53,552 nt of DNA from an uncultured Bacteroidaceae bacterium. GTDB taxonomy: Bacteria; Bacteroidota; Bacteroidia; Bacteroidales; Bacteroidaceae. Positions 26,382 through 34,528 of the stretch are shown here, in pieces; the stretch's first letter is position 1, and each line of letters opens with the position of its first letter. Under the pieces are notes generated by a model, which did no database searches, was not told the origin of the DNA, and worked only from the letters and a program-made list of their open reading frames with translations. The stretch spans positions 1-53,552 of the forward strand of contig CAJOJA010000016.1 in the NCBI GenBank assembly GCA_905234735.1. Reading direction: 5' to 3'. Position numbers and translations under genes: made by a program.

Positions 26382-27326
26382 TCAGAGGACGGCGCAACGG
26401 AGGTTCTTCTGAAGCTGCTCCGTGCTGCTGGCACCGACCAGTACGCTGGTGACACCCGCCTGGCGCAGTATCCAGGCAAGGGCATATTCGGCCAACGTGC
26501 GGCCTTCAGCCTGGGCCTCAGCATTGTAGTGCCGAATCTGCTGCATGACCTCGGGGGTGAGCATGTCGGGACGCAGGAACTTACCGCGAGACATGCGCGA
26601 ACCCTCGGGGATGCCGTTGAGGTAGCGGTCGGTGAGTAGTCCCTGGGCCAGGGGCGAGAAGGAGATGAAGCCCACGCCTTCCTGGCGGCATAGGTCGAGA
26701 ATACCCTCCTGGATGGGGGCACGGTCGAGCAGATTGATGCGGCCCTGATAAATGAGGCAGGGTACGTCGCGCTCACGAAGATAGCGGAAGGCGAAGCGGG
26801 TGGCTTCCAGTGGCCAACGGCTGATGCCGACGTAGAGGGCCTTGCCCGAGCGGACGATGTCGACGAGCGCCTGCAGGGTTTCCTCCAAGGGCGTTTCGGG
26901 GTCGTAGCGATGGCTGTAGAAAAGGTCGACGTACTGGAGGTGCATGCGCTGCAACGACTGGTCGAGCGAGGCCATGAGATACTTGCGCGAACCCCAGTTG
27001 CCGTAGGGCCCCGGCCACATGTCGTAGCCCGCCTTGGTGGAGATGAACAGCTCGTCACGATAGGGACGCAGGTCGTCATCGAGAAGGCGTCCCAGCGTCT
27101 GCTCTGCCGAACCGTACGGCGGGCCGTAGTTGTTGGCAAGGTCGAAGTGGGTGATACCGTGGTCGAAGGCGTAACGGGCTATCTGGCGACAGCGCTGGTA
27201 GTCGTCGACTCCCCCGAAGTTGTGCCAGAAGCCCAGCGAAACCTTGGGCAGCAGGACTCCCGAACGTCCGCAACGCTGGTATTGCATCTGTTCGTAACGA
27301 TGTTCGTCGGCAGAATAACGCTCCAT
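26382..27326 (-). CDS. Aldo/keto reductase, YghZ (glyceraldehyde-3-phosphate reductase) type, short C-terminus
   Basis: 314 residues. The NADPH-dependent AKR barrel shows the catalytic tetrad Asp62 (HFDLANNYG), Tyr67, Lys98 (ISTKAGYDMWPGPYG) and His139 (LFYSHRYD). The SRKYLMASLDQSLQRM and FSPLAQGLLTDRYLNGIP segments place it with E. coli YghZ, which reduces L-glyceraldehyde 3-phosphate and other aldehydes. The frame stops after SSTEQLQKNLRCAVL. E. coli YghZ continues for roughly 30 residues here (cofactor-side helices), so this copy lacks its normal C-terminal helix. The barrel core is complete, so it may still be active. It starts 1 nt from the stop of the GH30 gene and is the last gene of the ileS-lspA operon. 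Confidence 0.88.
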   Translation of the reverse strand: MERYSADEHRYEQMQYQRCGRSGVLLPKVSLGFWHNFGGVDDYQRCRQIARYAFDHGITHFDLANNYGPPYGSAEQTLGRLLDDDLRPYRDELFISTKAGYDMWPGPYGNWGSRKYLMASLDQSLQRMHLQYVDLFYSHRYDPETPLEETLQALVDIVRSGKALYVGISRWPLEATRFAFRYLRERDVPCLIYQGRINLLDRAPIQEGILDLCRQEGVGFISFSPLAQGLLTDRYLNGIPEGSRMSRGKFLRPDMLTPEVMQQIRHYNAEAQAEGRTLAEYALAWILRQAGVTSVLVGASSTEQLQKNLRCAVL

Positions 27327-27327
27327 G

Positions 27328-28734
27328 CTATTGTTGAATATTTATGACATAGGTGACTACGCTTAAGGGCAACAAGTCAGCCTCCAGGAGGTGGCCGTTA
27401 AGCGTGGTCGTAGACGGTTCGAGCTGCTGTCGACGGCTGGTGGTATAGGTCTGAATCGTGGGGACAACTGCACCCAGCGACGACAGGTCATAGACAGTAT
27501 GCGACGGTTCGCGACTGCCATTGAGCCGGACAAGCACAACCTCGCGTTCGTCGGGGGAGAGGGCACAGAGGGTCTGTTCGTCGTCCACATCGAGGAAGGT
27601 GTAACCCTGACGGATGAAGCGGGTCACCTGCTGACGGACGTAGAAGTTGGGGATGCGTTCGTAGCTCTGCTCGGTCCAACGGGTGCGTACCAGGTTCCAC
27701 TGGTCGGTGAACTCCTCGGCATACTGCCAGTCGACCCAGGCCACGGGTTGCAGATAGCGCATGTCGTCGAAGAGGCGCTGCAGCATGGCCAGGTTGCCGT
27801 GCAGCCCGCGTCCGCCGTCACCGCTCTCGCTCATCCACAGGCGCAGCCCTTTCTGGCGAGTCAGTTCGCGGATGGCTCGTCGCTCGGAGTTGGTGGCCTT
27901 GTAGGTATGCACATTCCACTGCCCCAGCATCCGGGTGGCGTCGCCATAGACCTCCAGGTCGCGCAGCGAGGCCTTCGTGGCCGTCTCGTCGGAGGCCGAC
28001 AACTGCATCGCCAGGCCCGAACGCAACAAGAGGGGATGGAGCACCTTGAGCAGTGCAACCTGCGACGCGGGTTCGAAGTGGCAACCCTCCTGGCTGCCGC
28101 TGCGGTTCCAGTAGTTGGTATAGGGTTCGTTGAAGGGCTCCAGCGTACGGAACGTGATGCCCAGCGAATCGCGGAAGTGACGACAAACATCAATAAGATA
28201 CTGTGAGAAGGCAGTATATTGGTCGGTCCGAAGATTGTCCTTCGAAGGGTCGTCGTGGCCAGCACAGCATCCGCTGACGGTCATCCACCAGGGCGGCGTG
28301 TTGCTGAACGCCTCGAAGATGGCATCGGGACGGGCAGCCCGGATTTTCAACATAACCCGTATCTGCGCGCTGTCGGCCTGCCAGTCGTAGGGCGAATCAG
28401 GGTAAGCCTTGAAGCCAGCCATCTCGGCACGCAGCCCCTTGCCCGAACCGGGTTTGGCCATGTGGTGAAGCTCGCAATGACGCCACTGAGGGTCATCGCC
28501 GCCAGGAATATTGTAGCGGAAGATGTTGTAGTTCAACCCCTCGGGACTCGTGAGCCAGTGCACCAGCGTGTCGAGGCGTTCGTCAGTCCAGCGCCCACTC
28601 ATGTTGGCCCACCAGCAGAGACTCACGCCCCACCCTTCCAGCGTCTGGTTGCGCCGCGTGGGGTCAATCGTAACATTGCCAGCCTGGACTGACACAGCAA
28701 TAAAAAGGAATAGAGATAACGTAAAATGTTTCAT
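27328..28734 (-). CDS. GH30 glycoside hydrolase, endo-beta-1,6-galactanase-like
   Basis: 468 residues from the ATG at 28734, with signal peptide MKHFTLSLFLFIAVSVQA. The N-terminal LEGWGVSLCWWANMSGRW and NIFRYNIPGGDDPQWRHC segments are those of GH30 enzymes related to endo-beta-1,6-galactanases. The likely acid/base Glu is in LEPFNEPYTNYW (near 203) and the nucleophile Glu in LWMSESGDGGRG (near 301). The last 90 residues form the GH30 beta-side domain. Substrate is inferred from family resemblance only: type II arabinogalactan side chains are the best guess. Its start overlaps the stop of a 55-codon gene (ATGA), and the AKR gene starts 1 nt downstream. A polysaccharide enzyme at the end of an ileS-lspA operon is unusual. 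Confidence 0.87.
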   Translation of the reverse strand: MKHFTLSLFLFIAVSVQAGNVTIDPTRRNQTLEGWGVSLCWWANMSGRWTDERLDTLVHWLTSPEGLNYNIFRYNIPGGDDPQWRHCELHHMAKPGSGKGLRAEMAGFKAYPDSPYDWQADSAQIRVMLKIRAARPDAIFEAFSNTPPWWMTVSGCCAGHDDPSKDNLRTDQYTAFSQYLIDVCRHFRDSLGITFRTLEPFNEPYTNYWNRSGSQEGCHFEPASQVALLKVLHPLLLRSGLAMQLSASDETATKASLRDLEVYGDATRMLGQWNVHTYKATNSERRAIRELTRQKGLRLWMSESGDGGRGLHGNLAMLQRLFDDMRYLQPVAWVDWQYAEEFTDQWNLVRTRWTEQSYERIPNFYVRQQVTRFIRQGYTFLDVDDEQTLCALSPDEREVVLVRLNGSREPSHTVYDLSSLGAVVPTIQTYTTSRRQQLEPSTTTLNGHLLEADLLPLSVVTYVINIQQ

Positions 28735-28898
28735 AATCTTGTGTCTAATGTTCCACCCACCCATTCCACAAAGGGCTCTTCGCCATGAAGAGGATGGTAA
28801 GCGACATAATGTCCCTCTTCGTCAACCTCCACGACAACCATATCTTCCTGGCGTCCGTCAGGCAGAATGAGGTGGTGATAACCTAATAGACACGCCAT
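28731..28898 (-). CDS. Small conserved-looking protein of 55 residues, translationally coupled
   Basis: A 55-codon frame, too short for common length cut-offs, fills the whole gap between the DUF4296 gene and the GH30 gene. Its ATG (28898) overlaps the upstream TGA (TGATG), and its TGA overlaps the GH30 ATG (ATGA). The protein is acidic and starts MACLLGYHHLI, followed by LPDGRQEDMVVVEVDEEG and a YHPLHGEEPFVEWVGGT end. The sequence looks like a complete small beta-sheet protein and not random translation. It has no signal peptide or Cys cluster. I do not recognise a named family. The tight overlaps on both sides are strong evidence that it is translated; function is unknown. Confidence 0.8.
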   Translation of the reverse strand: MACLLGYHHLILPDGRQEDMVVVEVDEEGHYVAYHPLHGEEPFVEWVGGTLDTRL

Positions 28899-29920
28899 CA
28901 GCGCCGAGGTTTAATGACTTTCTTACGTTTGGGTTCGGAAGGCAAGACGACCTGCCGCTTCTGTACGACATGAATCTTGCGGTCGATATCCTGGTTGTCG
29001 CGGAACTCCTCGGGCGACACGCGCCTGTGGCGCATCTGCTCGGAAACGGAGCGCGAGGTGTCGGCCTCCAGTGTGTCGGCGTCGGCAACGATGGCGACGG
29101 AATCGCCAACCTGCGCATGGTAGCGCAACAAGACAGGACGGCTGACGGCCCACAGACGGAAGGCATCGTCGGCCTGCTCGTCGAAGGCGAAATAGAAGGT
29201 ACAGGATACGGAACGGATGGTGTCCGACTTGCGCACCATCTCCCGACCGATGTGCAGCGAGATATCGTTGTCGCCACCCACGAGCGTCGTGGCCGAAGCT
29301 ACGGAGTCGTTGGTGTAGGTGACCTGCATGAGGATGTAGGCCTCGCGCTGACTGTCCTGCACGATGAAGCGGTTGGTCGTGTGGAACATGAAGGAGTCGC
29401 CCGGACGATAGGTGGAGTCGGCAGGGATGACCACCGTGTAGAGGTTGCCTTCGCGGTTGCCGTGCAGGAAGAATATCTCGCGTCCCTTCCAGATGTTGGC
29501 CGTATCGCCCTCAGAGGTGTAGCGGGAGTATTGCTCCACTTCGGAAATGTTCAGTCCGGCAGCATTCGACTCACGCTCCAGACGGGTATCCAGACGCTGG
29601 TAGATGTCCTCCAGATGGGAAGCATGACCCGAGTACCAGACCATCGAGGTGTCGAACTGGGCCTCCGTGATGTGGTGCTTTTCAAAGACCTTCTGCACAT
29701 AGAGATAGCGGTTGGCTTCGGCATCGCCCTCCTGCGACTCGGCCATGCTTTGTGCCAGATGGTAGTCGTAGAGAATGCGTTCCATTCGGCCTTCGGAAAT
29801 GACGTAAGAAGGAAGGTCGACGGTGCAGGAGACAAAGAGAAAAAACAGAAGAAGCCCCACCCCCAATCCCCTCCCGAGGGAGGGGCGTATATAGTTCTGC
29901 AGTTTGCGGGCGGATGGCAT
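28898..29920 (-). CDS. DUF4296-domain lipoprotein
   Basis: 340 residues. The signal peptide has a long n-region (MPSARKLQNYIRPSLGRGLG) followed by a hydrophobic core and lipobox LFVS-C32. Residues 35-125 (YVISEGRMERILYDYHLAQS, then YLYVQKVFEKHHITEAQFDTS) match DUF4296, a Bacteroidota lipoprotein domain usually encoded next to lspA. The C-terminal half is beta-rich and ends in a basic tail (KRKKVIKPRR). Role unknown. The codons for the n-region lie in an 83-nt GC-rich nested inverted repeat whose outer arm begins at the lspA stop and abuts this ATG, which may have rewritten the N-terminus and may limit translation. The stop overlaps the start of the 55-codon gene. Confidence 0.85.
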   Translation of the reverse strand: MPSARKLQNYIRPSLGRGLGVGLLLFFLFVSCTVDLPSYVISEGRMERILYDYHLAQSMAESQEGDAEANRYLYVQKVFEKHHITEAQFDTSMVWYSGHASHLEDIYQRLDTRLERESNAAGLNISEVEQYSRYTSEGDTANIWKGREIFFLHGNREGNLYTVVIPADSTYRPGDSFMFHTTNRFIVQDSQREAYILMQVTYTNDSVASATTLVGGDNDISLHIGREMVRKSDTIRSVSCTFYFAFDEQADDAFRLWAVSRPVLLRYHAQVGDSVAIVADADTLEADTSRSVSEQMRHRRVSPEEFRDNQDIDRKIHVVQKRQVVLPSEPKRKKVIKPRR

Positions 29921-29935
29921 ATTGGGGGTGGGGCT
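29853..29935 (-). repeat. 83-nt GC-rich nested inverted repeat over a start codon
   Basis: The outer arms are AGCCCCACCCCCAAT (29853-29867) and its exact complement ATTGGGGGTGGGGCT (29921-29935). An inner hairpin, CCCCTCCC-GA-GGGAGGGG (29868-29885), abuts the first arm. The element occupies the whole lspA-DUF4296 gap plus the first codons of DUF4296; the ATG is at 29920-29918, next to an arm. GGGGGTGGGG-type palindromes of this kind are dispersed in other Prevotella-like genomes, to my knowledge. Confidence 0.8.
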
Positions 29936-30538
29936 TTATGTCAGACTTTTGCGATAGAACAGCAGCAGGGCCACTACGCCGCAGGAAATGGCGGCATCGG
30001 CAAAGTTGAAGATGGGCGAGAAGAAGATGAAATGGTTACCGCCCAGGAAAGGCAGCCACAAAGGCCAGTCCCACTCCACCAAGGGGAAGTAAAACATATC
30101 GACGACGCGGCCGTGAAACAGGGTGCCATAGCCCGTGCCGAAAGGAACGAAGTCGGCCACCAGGGGAGCAGGTGGATTGTTGAAGATGAGTCCGTACAGG
30201 ACGCAGTCGACAATGTTGCCAGCCGCGCCTGCCACGATGAAGGAAAGACAAACGAGAAAACCCCAGCTGATGCCGCGCCGTATGCGGCGGAACATATAGA
30301 TGAGTATCAGCAGGACAAAGACGATGCGGAACGTCGTGAGCAGGAGTTTGTCGAAAAACTCCCAGCCAAAGGCCATCCCGTTGTTCTCCGTGAAGAGGAT
30401 GTAGAACCAGTCCGTGACACGAATGCTCTGGTGGAGGTACATGCCGGTCTTCACGGCTATCTTGATAGCCTGGTCGATGACTATCACTCCCACAAACAGC
30501 AGGATAGCCACAAGCGCCTGTACCTTTTTCCTTTTCAT
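29936..30538 (-). CDS. lspA: Lipoprotein signal peptidase II
   Basis: 200 residues. It cleaves prolipoprotein signal peptides at the lipobox in the inner membrane, a fitting partner for the many lipoproteins here. Four membrane segments are visible (about 8-25, 68-82, 92-108, 176-196). Catalytic Asp111 lies in AGAAGNIVDCVLYG and Asp181 in FNFADAAIS; TENNGMAFGW is the conserved first-loop region. It is somewhat longer than the E. coli enzyme (164) because of the loop between 115 and 175, as in other Bacteroidota. It lies between the dksA-like and DUF4296 genes, an order typical of the phylum. Confidence 0.96.
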   Translation of the reverse strand: MKRKKVQALVAILLFVGVIVIDQAIKIAVKTGMYLHQSIRVTDWFYILFTENNGMAFGWEFFDKLLLTTFRIVFVLLILIYMFRRIRRGISWGFLVCLSFIVAGAAGNIVDCVLYGLIFNNPPAPLVADFVPFGTGYGTLFHGRVVDMFYFPLVEWDWPLWLPFLGGNHFIFFSPIFNFADAAISCGVVALLLFYRKSLT

Positions 30539-30561
30539 CCTAACTCTTAACCTTTACTCCC

Positions 30562-30939
30562 TCAATGTCTATGCTGCTTGGCCTCGATGCTCAGGGTGGC
30601 GTGGGGAACAGCACGCAGGCGTTCCTTCGGAATGAGCTTGCCCGTCTCGCGACAGATGCCGTAGGTCTTGTTCTCGATACGCACAAGGGCTGCCTGCAGT
30701 CCTTGAATGAACTTCTGGCTTCGTGCAGCCAGTTGAATCAGCTGGGACTTACTCTGGGTCTCACTACCCTCTTCCAGCGCATGGAACGTGGGCGACGTGT
30801 CGTCGACACCATTCTCGTTGCCCTTCGACAACTCGTCCATTGCCTTCTTGTAGTCACGTTTGGTTAATTCCAACTTCTCGAGGATAATCTGGCGAAACTC
30901 TTCCAGTTCCTCATCGCTATACCGTGTTTTCTCCTCCAT
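30562..30939 (-). CDS. TraR/DksA-family regulator lacking the zinc finger
   Basis: 125 residues. An N-terminal coiled-coil (about 5-45, EELEEFRQIILEKLELTKRD) and a VDDTSP loop are followed by a C-terminal TraR/DksA segment with TYGICRETGKLIPKERLRAV. DksA proteins bind RNA polymerase through the secondary channel and modulate transcription with ppGpp. Of the four zinc-binding Cys of E. coli DksA only one remains (GIC), as in other Bacteroidota members of the family, so it should fold without zinc. It starts 1 nt downstream of the ileS stop and precedes lspA by 23 nt. Confidence 0.9.
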   Translation of the reverse strand: MEEKTRYSDEELEEFRQIILEKLELTKRDYKKAMDELSKGNENGVDDTSPTFHALEEGSETQSKSQLIQLAARSQKFIQGLQAALVRIENKTYGICRETGKLIPKERLRAVPHATLSIEAKQHRH

Positions 30940-30940
30940 T

Positions 30941-33900
30941 TTATCGCTTGATGTTTATATTCACCTTATAGTCTTCAAAATCCAACACCGTAGGTTCGGC
31001 CACAGTGTCGACCAGCGTGATGCTGTTGGCCAGCACCTGAGTCGAGATGTAGTCGCGGAACATCTCAACGGCACGGTCGGTCTCGGCGTAGTGCTGAAGA
31101 TGGATGTCAATGCGGTCGGTTATCTCGAAACCACTTTCCTTACGCAGGTTTTGGATGCGCTTCACCAGTTCGCGGGCCACGCCTTCGTTCTTCAGTTCGT
31201 CGGTGATGGTGATGTCCAGGGCCACCGTGAGCGAGCCCTCGTTGGCTACGGTCCATCCGGGAATGTCCTCGCTGAAGATTTCCACATCTTCGGCTTCAAT
31301 GAGGACTGTATCGCCCGTGGGCAAAGTCACATTGAGCGAACCTTGCTTCTCCAGTTCGGCAATCTGCTCCTGCGTCATAGCTGTAACAGTAGCGTTCACG
31401 TCCTTCATCAGTTTTCCGAACTTCTTGCCCATCGTGCGGAAGTTGCATTTTACCTTCTTCACCAGTATGCCGCTACCCTCTACGAACTCCATTTCCTTCA
31501 CGTTCACCTCGTCCAGGATGAGCTGCTTCATGGCTTCGATGCGCTGCTGCTGTTCGGTGTCGACAGCAGGGATGGCTATCTTCTGCAGGGGCTGACGCAC
31601 AATGATTTGCTCCTTCTTGCGAAGCGAGAGTACCATTGAGGTTATCTGCTGGGCCAGTTCCATGCGCTGTTCCTGCTCCTTGTCTATCTTGCTTTCGTCG
31701 ACGACAGGGAACTCGCTCAGATGAACGCTCTGCGTGTCGCGTCCCGTGGCCTCGGTCAGGTCACGATAGAGGCGGTCGGCATAGTAGGGAGCGATGGGGG
31801 CCATCAGCTTGGCAACGGTCTCCAGGCACGTGTAGAGTGTCTGGTAGGCCGAGAGTTTGTCGATGCTCATGGCCGAACCCCAGAAACGCTTGCGCGAGAG
31901 GCGTACGAACCAGTTCGAAACATTGTCCACCACGAACGACTGTATGAGACGGCCGGCACGCGTGGGTTCGTACTGCTCATAGCAGTCGGCAACCTCGGCA
32001 ACGAGAGTATTCAGTTCGGAGAGTATCCAGCGGTCCATCTCAGGACGGGCGGTCATGGGCACATCGGCCTCCTCGTAGCACCATCCGTCAACGTTGGCAT
32101 ACATCGTCAGGAAGGAATAGGTCTGGAACAGCTTGCCGAAGAACGAACGGGTGACTTCCTTCACACCCTCCTCGTCGAACTTCAGGTTGTCCCAGGGCTG
32201 CGAGTTGGTAATCATGTACCAGCGTACGGCATCCGAACCGTAGTCCTCGATGGCCTTGAAGGGGTCGACGGCATTGCCCAGTCGCTTCGACATCTTCAGT
32301 CCGTTCTTGTCCAGGACGAGACCATTGGAGATGACGGCTTTGTAGGCAACGGAGTCGAACACCATCGTAGCGATGGCATGCAGAGTGAAGAACCATCCGC
32401 GTGTCTGGTCGACACCTTCGGCAATGAAGTCGGCAGGATATACCGTTCGATTGTCCAGGGCGTCCTTGTTTTCGAAAGGATAGTGAATCTGTGCGTATGG
32501 CATAGCGCCCGAATCGAACCAAACGTCGATGAGGTCCAGTTCGCGCTTCAGCACAGCGCCACTCTCGCCCACGAGCCAAATCTGGTCGACGTAGGGACGA
32601 TGGAGGTCGATGCGGTCGTAGTTCTCCTGTGACATATCACCGGGAACGAAACCGCGCTCCTTCAGCGGGTTGCTGGGCATGACGCCGGCCTTCACGGCTT
32701 TCTCTATCTCGCTGTAGAGTTCCTCAACAGAACCGATGCATATCTCCTCGCGGGTCTCGCGGTTGCGCCAGATGGGCAGCGGTGTGCCCCAATAGCGACT
32801 GCGGCTGAGGTTCCAGTCGTTCAGGTTCTCCAGCCACTTGCCGAAGCGTCCCGTGCCTGTGGATTCGGGTTTCCAGTTGATGGTATTGTTCAGTTCCATC
32901 ATGCGCTCCTTGGCAGCTGTAGAACGGATGAACCAGGAGTCAAGCGGATAGTACAGGACGGGCTTGTCGGTACGCCAGCAGTGGGGATAGTTGTGGACGT
33001 GCTTCTCAATCTTGAAGGCCGTGCCCTCCTGCTTCATCTCCATGCAGAGGACGATATTCAGGTCCTCGGTCTTCGAGAGTTCTTTCTCGTCCATACCGGC
33101 ATACTTGGGGTCGTAGGCGTTCTTCACGAAGTCGCCGCTGTGCTTCCAGTAGCTGTCGCGCACGCACAGCTTCACAAATTCCTCGTCCATGTCATCCTTC
33201 ACGAAGTACTTACCCGTGAAGTCCACCATGGGACGGGTGTCGCCAGCCTTGTCGATGACGAACAGCGAGGGGATGCCTGCATCCTTGGCCACCTTGGCAT
33301 CGTCGGCACCAAACGTGGGGGCGATGTGTACAATACCCGTACCATCCTCGGTAGTGACATAGTCGCCAGGGATGACGCGGAAGCCGTCCTGCTCCTTGTC
33401 CACCACCCGGCCGTCCTCCAGCGCGCAGGGCTTCACCCAGGGGAAGAGTTGCTCGTAGTGCAGACCCACAAGGTCAGCTCCCGTGCAACGGGCCAGCACC
33501 TCGTATTCGCCCTCCTTGAAGTAGGCTGCCAAACGACTCTCGGCCAAAATGTAGATGGCCTCTTCCTTTGTATAGGGGTTCTGTCCCTTCACCGCCACAT
33601 ACTCTATCTTCGGGCCTACGCACAAGGCCGTATTCGAGGGTAGCGTCCAGGGTGTGGTCGTCCATGCCAACATATAGACGGGCAGGCCCTCCTCATTTTT
33701 AATTTCTAATTTTTCATCTTTAATGCTGAACTGTGCCGTCACGGTCGTATCCTTTACGTCGCGATAGCAGCCGGGCTGGTTCAGCTCGTGGCTGGACAGA
33801 CCCGTACCTGCGGCAGGCGAATAGGGCTGAATAGTGTAGCCCTTGTAGAGCAAGTTCTTCTGGTACAATTGCTTCAGCAACCACCACAGCGTCTCTATAT

Positions 33901-34369
33901 ATTTATTGTCGTAGGTGATGTAGGGATGCTCCATGTCCACCCAGTAACCCATGCGGTGGCTCAGGTCTTCCCATTCGCCCGTGTACATCATCACGTTCTG
34001 GCGGCACTTCTGGTTGTAGTCCTCGATGGAGATGGTTTTGCCGATGTCCTCCTTCGTGATGCCCAGTTCCTTCTCCACGCCCAGTTCCACAGGCAGTCCG
34101 TGGGTGTCCCAACCGGCCTTACGGTTGACCTGATAGCCTGTCATCGTTTTGAACCGACAGAAGGTGTCCTTGATGCTGCGGGCCAGGACATGATGGATGC
34201 CTGGGTGACCATTGGCCGATGGAGGCCCTTCGAAAAAGACAAACGAGGGGCAGCCTTCGCGCTCTGATATGCTGCGGAGGAAGAGGTTTTCCTCGTCCCA
34301 CTGGTTAAGCACTTCCTTGTTCACCTGCGAGAGGTTCAGTCGCGTGCGTTCCTGAAATTTTCTTACCAT
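30941..34369 (-). CDS. ileS: Isoleucyl-tRNA synthetase
   Basis: 1142 residues, a long class I synthetase that charges tRNA-Ile in the cytosol. The HIGH-type motif is GHPGIHH (residues 54-60); KMSKRLGNAVDPF near 690 is the second signature. The editing domain begins with LAWTTTPWTLPSNTA, and GWFFTLHAIATMVF and the DVWFDSGAMPYAQ strand are typical of IleRS. The C-terminal anticodon-binding domain is complete. A Lys/Glu-rich loop just before the editing domain (SIKDEKLEIKNEEGLP, about residues 214-228) is encoded by a heptad repeat array. The promoter at 34419-34450 gives a leader of about 43 nt. It heads the operon ileS, dksA-like, lspA, DUF4296, small gene, GH30, AKR. Confidence 0.97.
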   Translation of the reverse strand: MVRKFQERTRLNLSQVNKEVLNQWDEENLFLRSISEREGCPSFVFFEGPPSANGHPGIHHVLARSIKDTFCRFKTMTGYQVNRKAGWDTHGLPVELGVEKELGITKEDIGKTISIEDYNQKCRQNVMMYTGEWEDLSHRMGYWVDMEHPYITYDNKYIETLWWLLKQLYQKNLLYKGYTIQPYSPAAGTGLSSHELNQPGCYRDVKDTTVTAQFSIKDEKLEIKNEEGLPVYMLAWTTTPWTLPSNTALCVGPKIEYVAVKGQNPYTKEEAIYILAESRLAAYFKEGEYEVLARCTGADLVGLHYEQLFPWVKPCALEDGRVVDKEQDGFRVIPGDYVTTEDGTGIVHIAPTFGADDAKVAKDAGIPSLFVIDKAGDTRPMVDFTGKYFVKDDMDEEFVKLCVRDSYWKHSGDFVKNAYDPKYAGMDEKELSKTEDLNIVLCMEMKQEGTAFKIEKHVHNYPHCWRTDKPVLYYPLDSWFIRSTAAKERMMELNNTINWKPESTGTGRFGKWLENLNDWNLSRSRYWGTPLPIWRNRETREEICIGSVEELYSEIEKAVKAGVMPSNPLKERGFVPGDMSQENYDRIDLHRPYVDQIWLVGESGAVLKRELDLIDVWFDSGAMPYAQIHYPFENKDALDNRTVYPADFIAEGVDQTRGWFFTLHAIATMVFDSVAYKAVISNGLVLDKNGLKMSKRLGNAVDPFKAIEDYGSDAVRWYMITNSQPWDNLKFDEEGVKEVTRSFFGKLFQTYSFLTMYANVDGWCYEEADVPMTARPEMDRWILSELNTLVAEVADCYEQYEPTRAGRLIQSFVVDNVSNWFVRLSRKRFWGSAMSIDKLSAYQTLYTCLETVAKLMAPIAPYYADRLYRDLTEATGRDTQSVHLSEFPVVDESKIDKEQEQRMELAQQITSMVLSLRKKEQIIVRQPLQKIAIPAVDTEQQQRIEAMKQLILDEVNVKEMEFVEGSGILVKKVKCNFRTMGKKFGKLMKDVNATVTAMTQEQIAELEKQGSLNVTLPTGDTVLIEAEDVEIFSEDIPGWTVANEGSLTVALDITITDELKNEGVARELVKRIQNLRKESGFEITDRIDIHLQHYAETDRAVEMFRDYISTQVLANSITLVDTVAEPTVLDFEDYKVNINIKR
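33692..33727 (-). repeat. Heptad repeat array H inside ileS
   Basis: On the coding strand the units read ATTAAAG, ATGAAAA, ATTAGAA, ATTAAAA, ATGAGGA. They encode IKDEKLEIKNEE in a surface loop before the editing domain of IleRS. Local base composition is far more AT-rich than the rest of ileS. Confidence 0.8.
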
Positions 34370-34418
34370 ATAGTGTTCTATGTTTTAACAATTTATCATT
34401 TGCCTTACAATCGGCGTG

Positions 34419-34450
34419 CAAAGGTACAAAAAATCCGTGTCATATTCAAA
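34419..34450 (-). promoter_or_regulatory. Promoter of the ileS operon
   Basis: On the minus strand, TTTG (34450-34447), a 20-nt spacer and TACCTTTG (34426-34419) match the Bacteroidetes consensus. Transcription would start near 34412. Confidence 0.82.
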
Positions 34451-34528
34451 TATGTAACCTGAATATTTTCATATTATTTGAGGAACGCTCGCGCGGGTAC
34501 ACGTACGCACATAGTTAGGACGGGCCTT

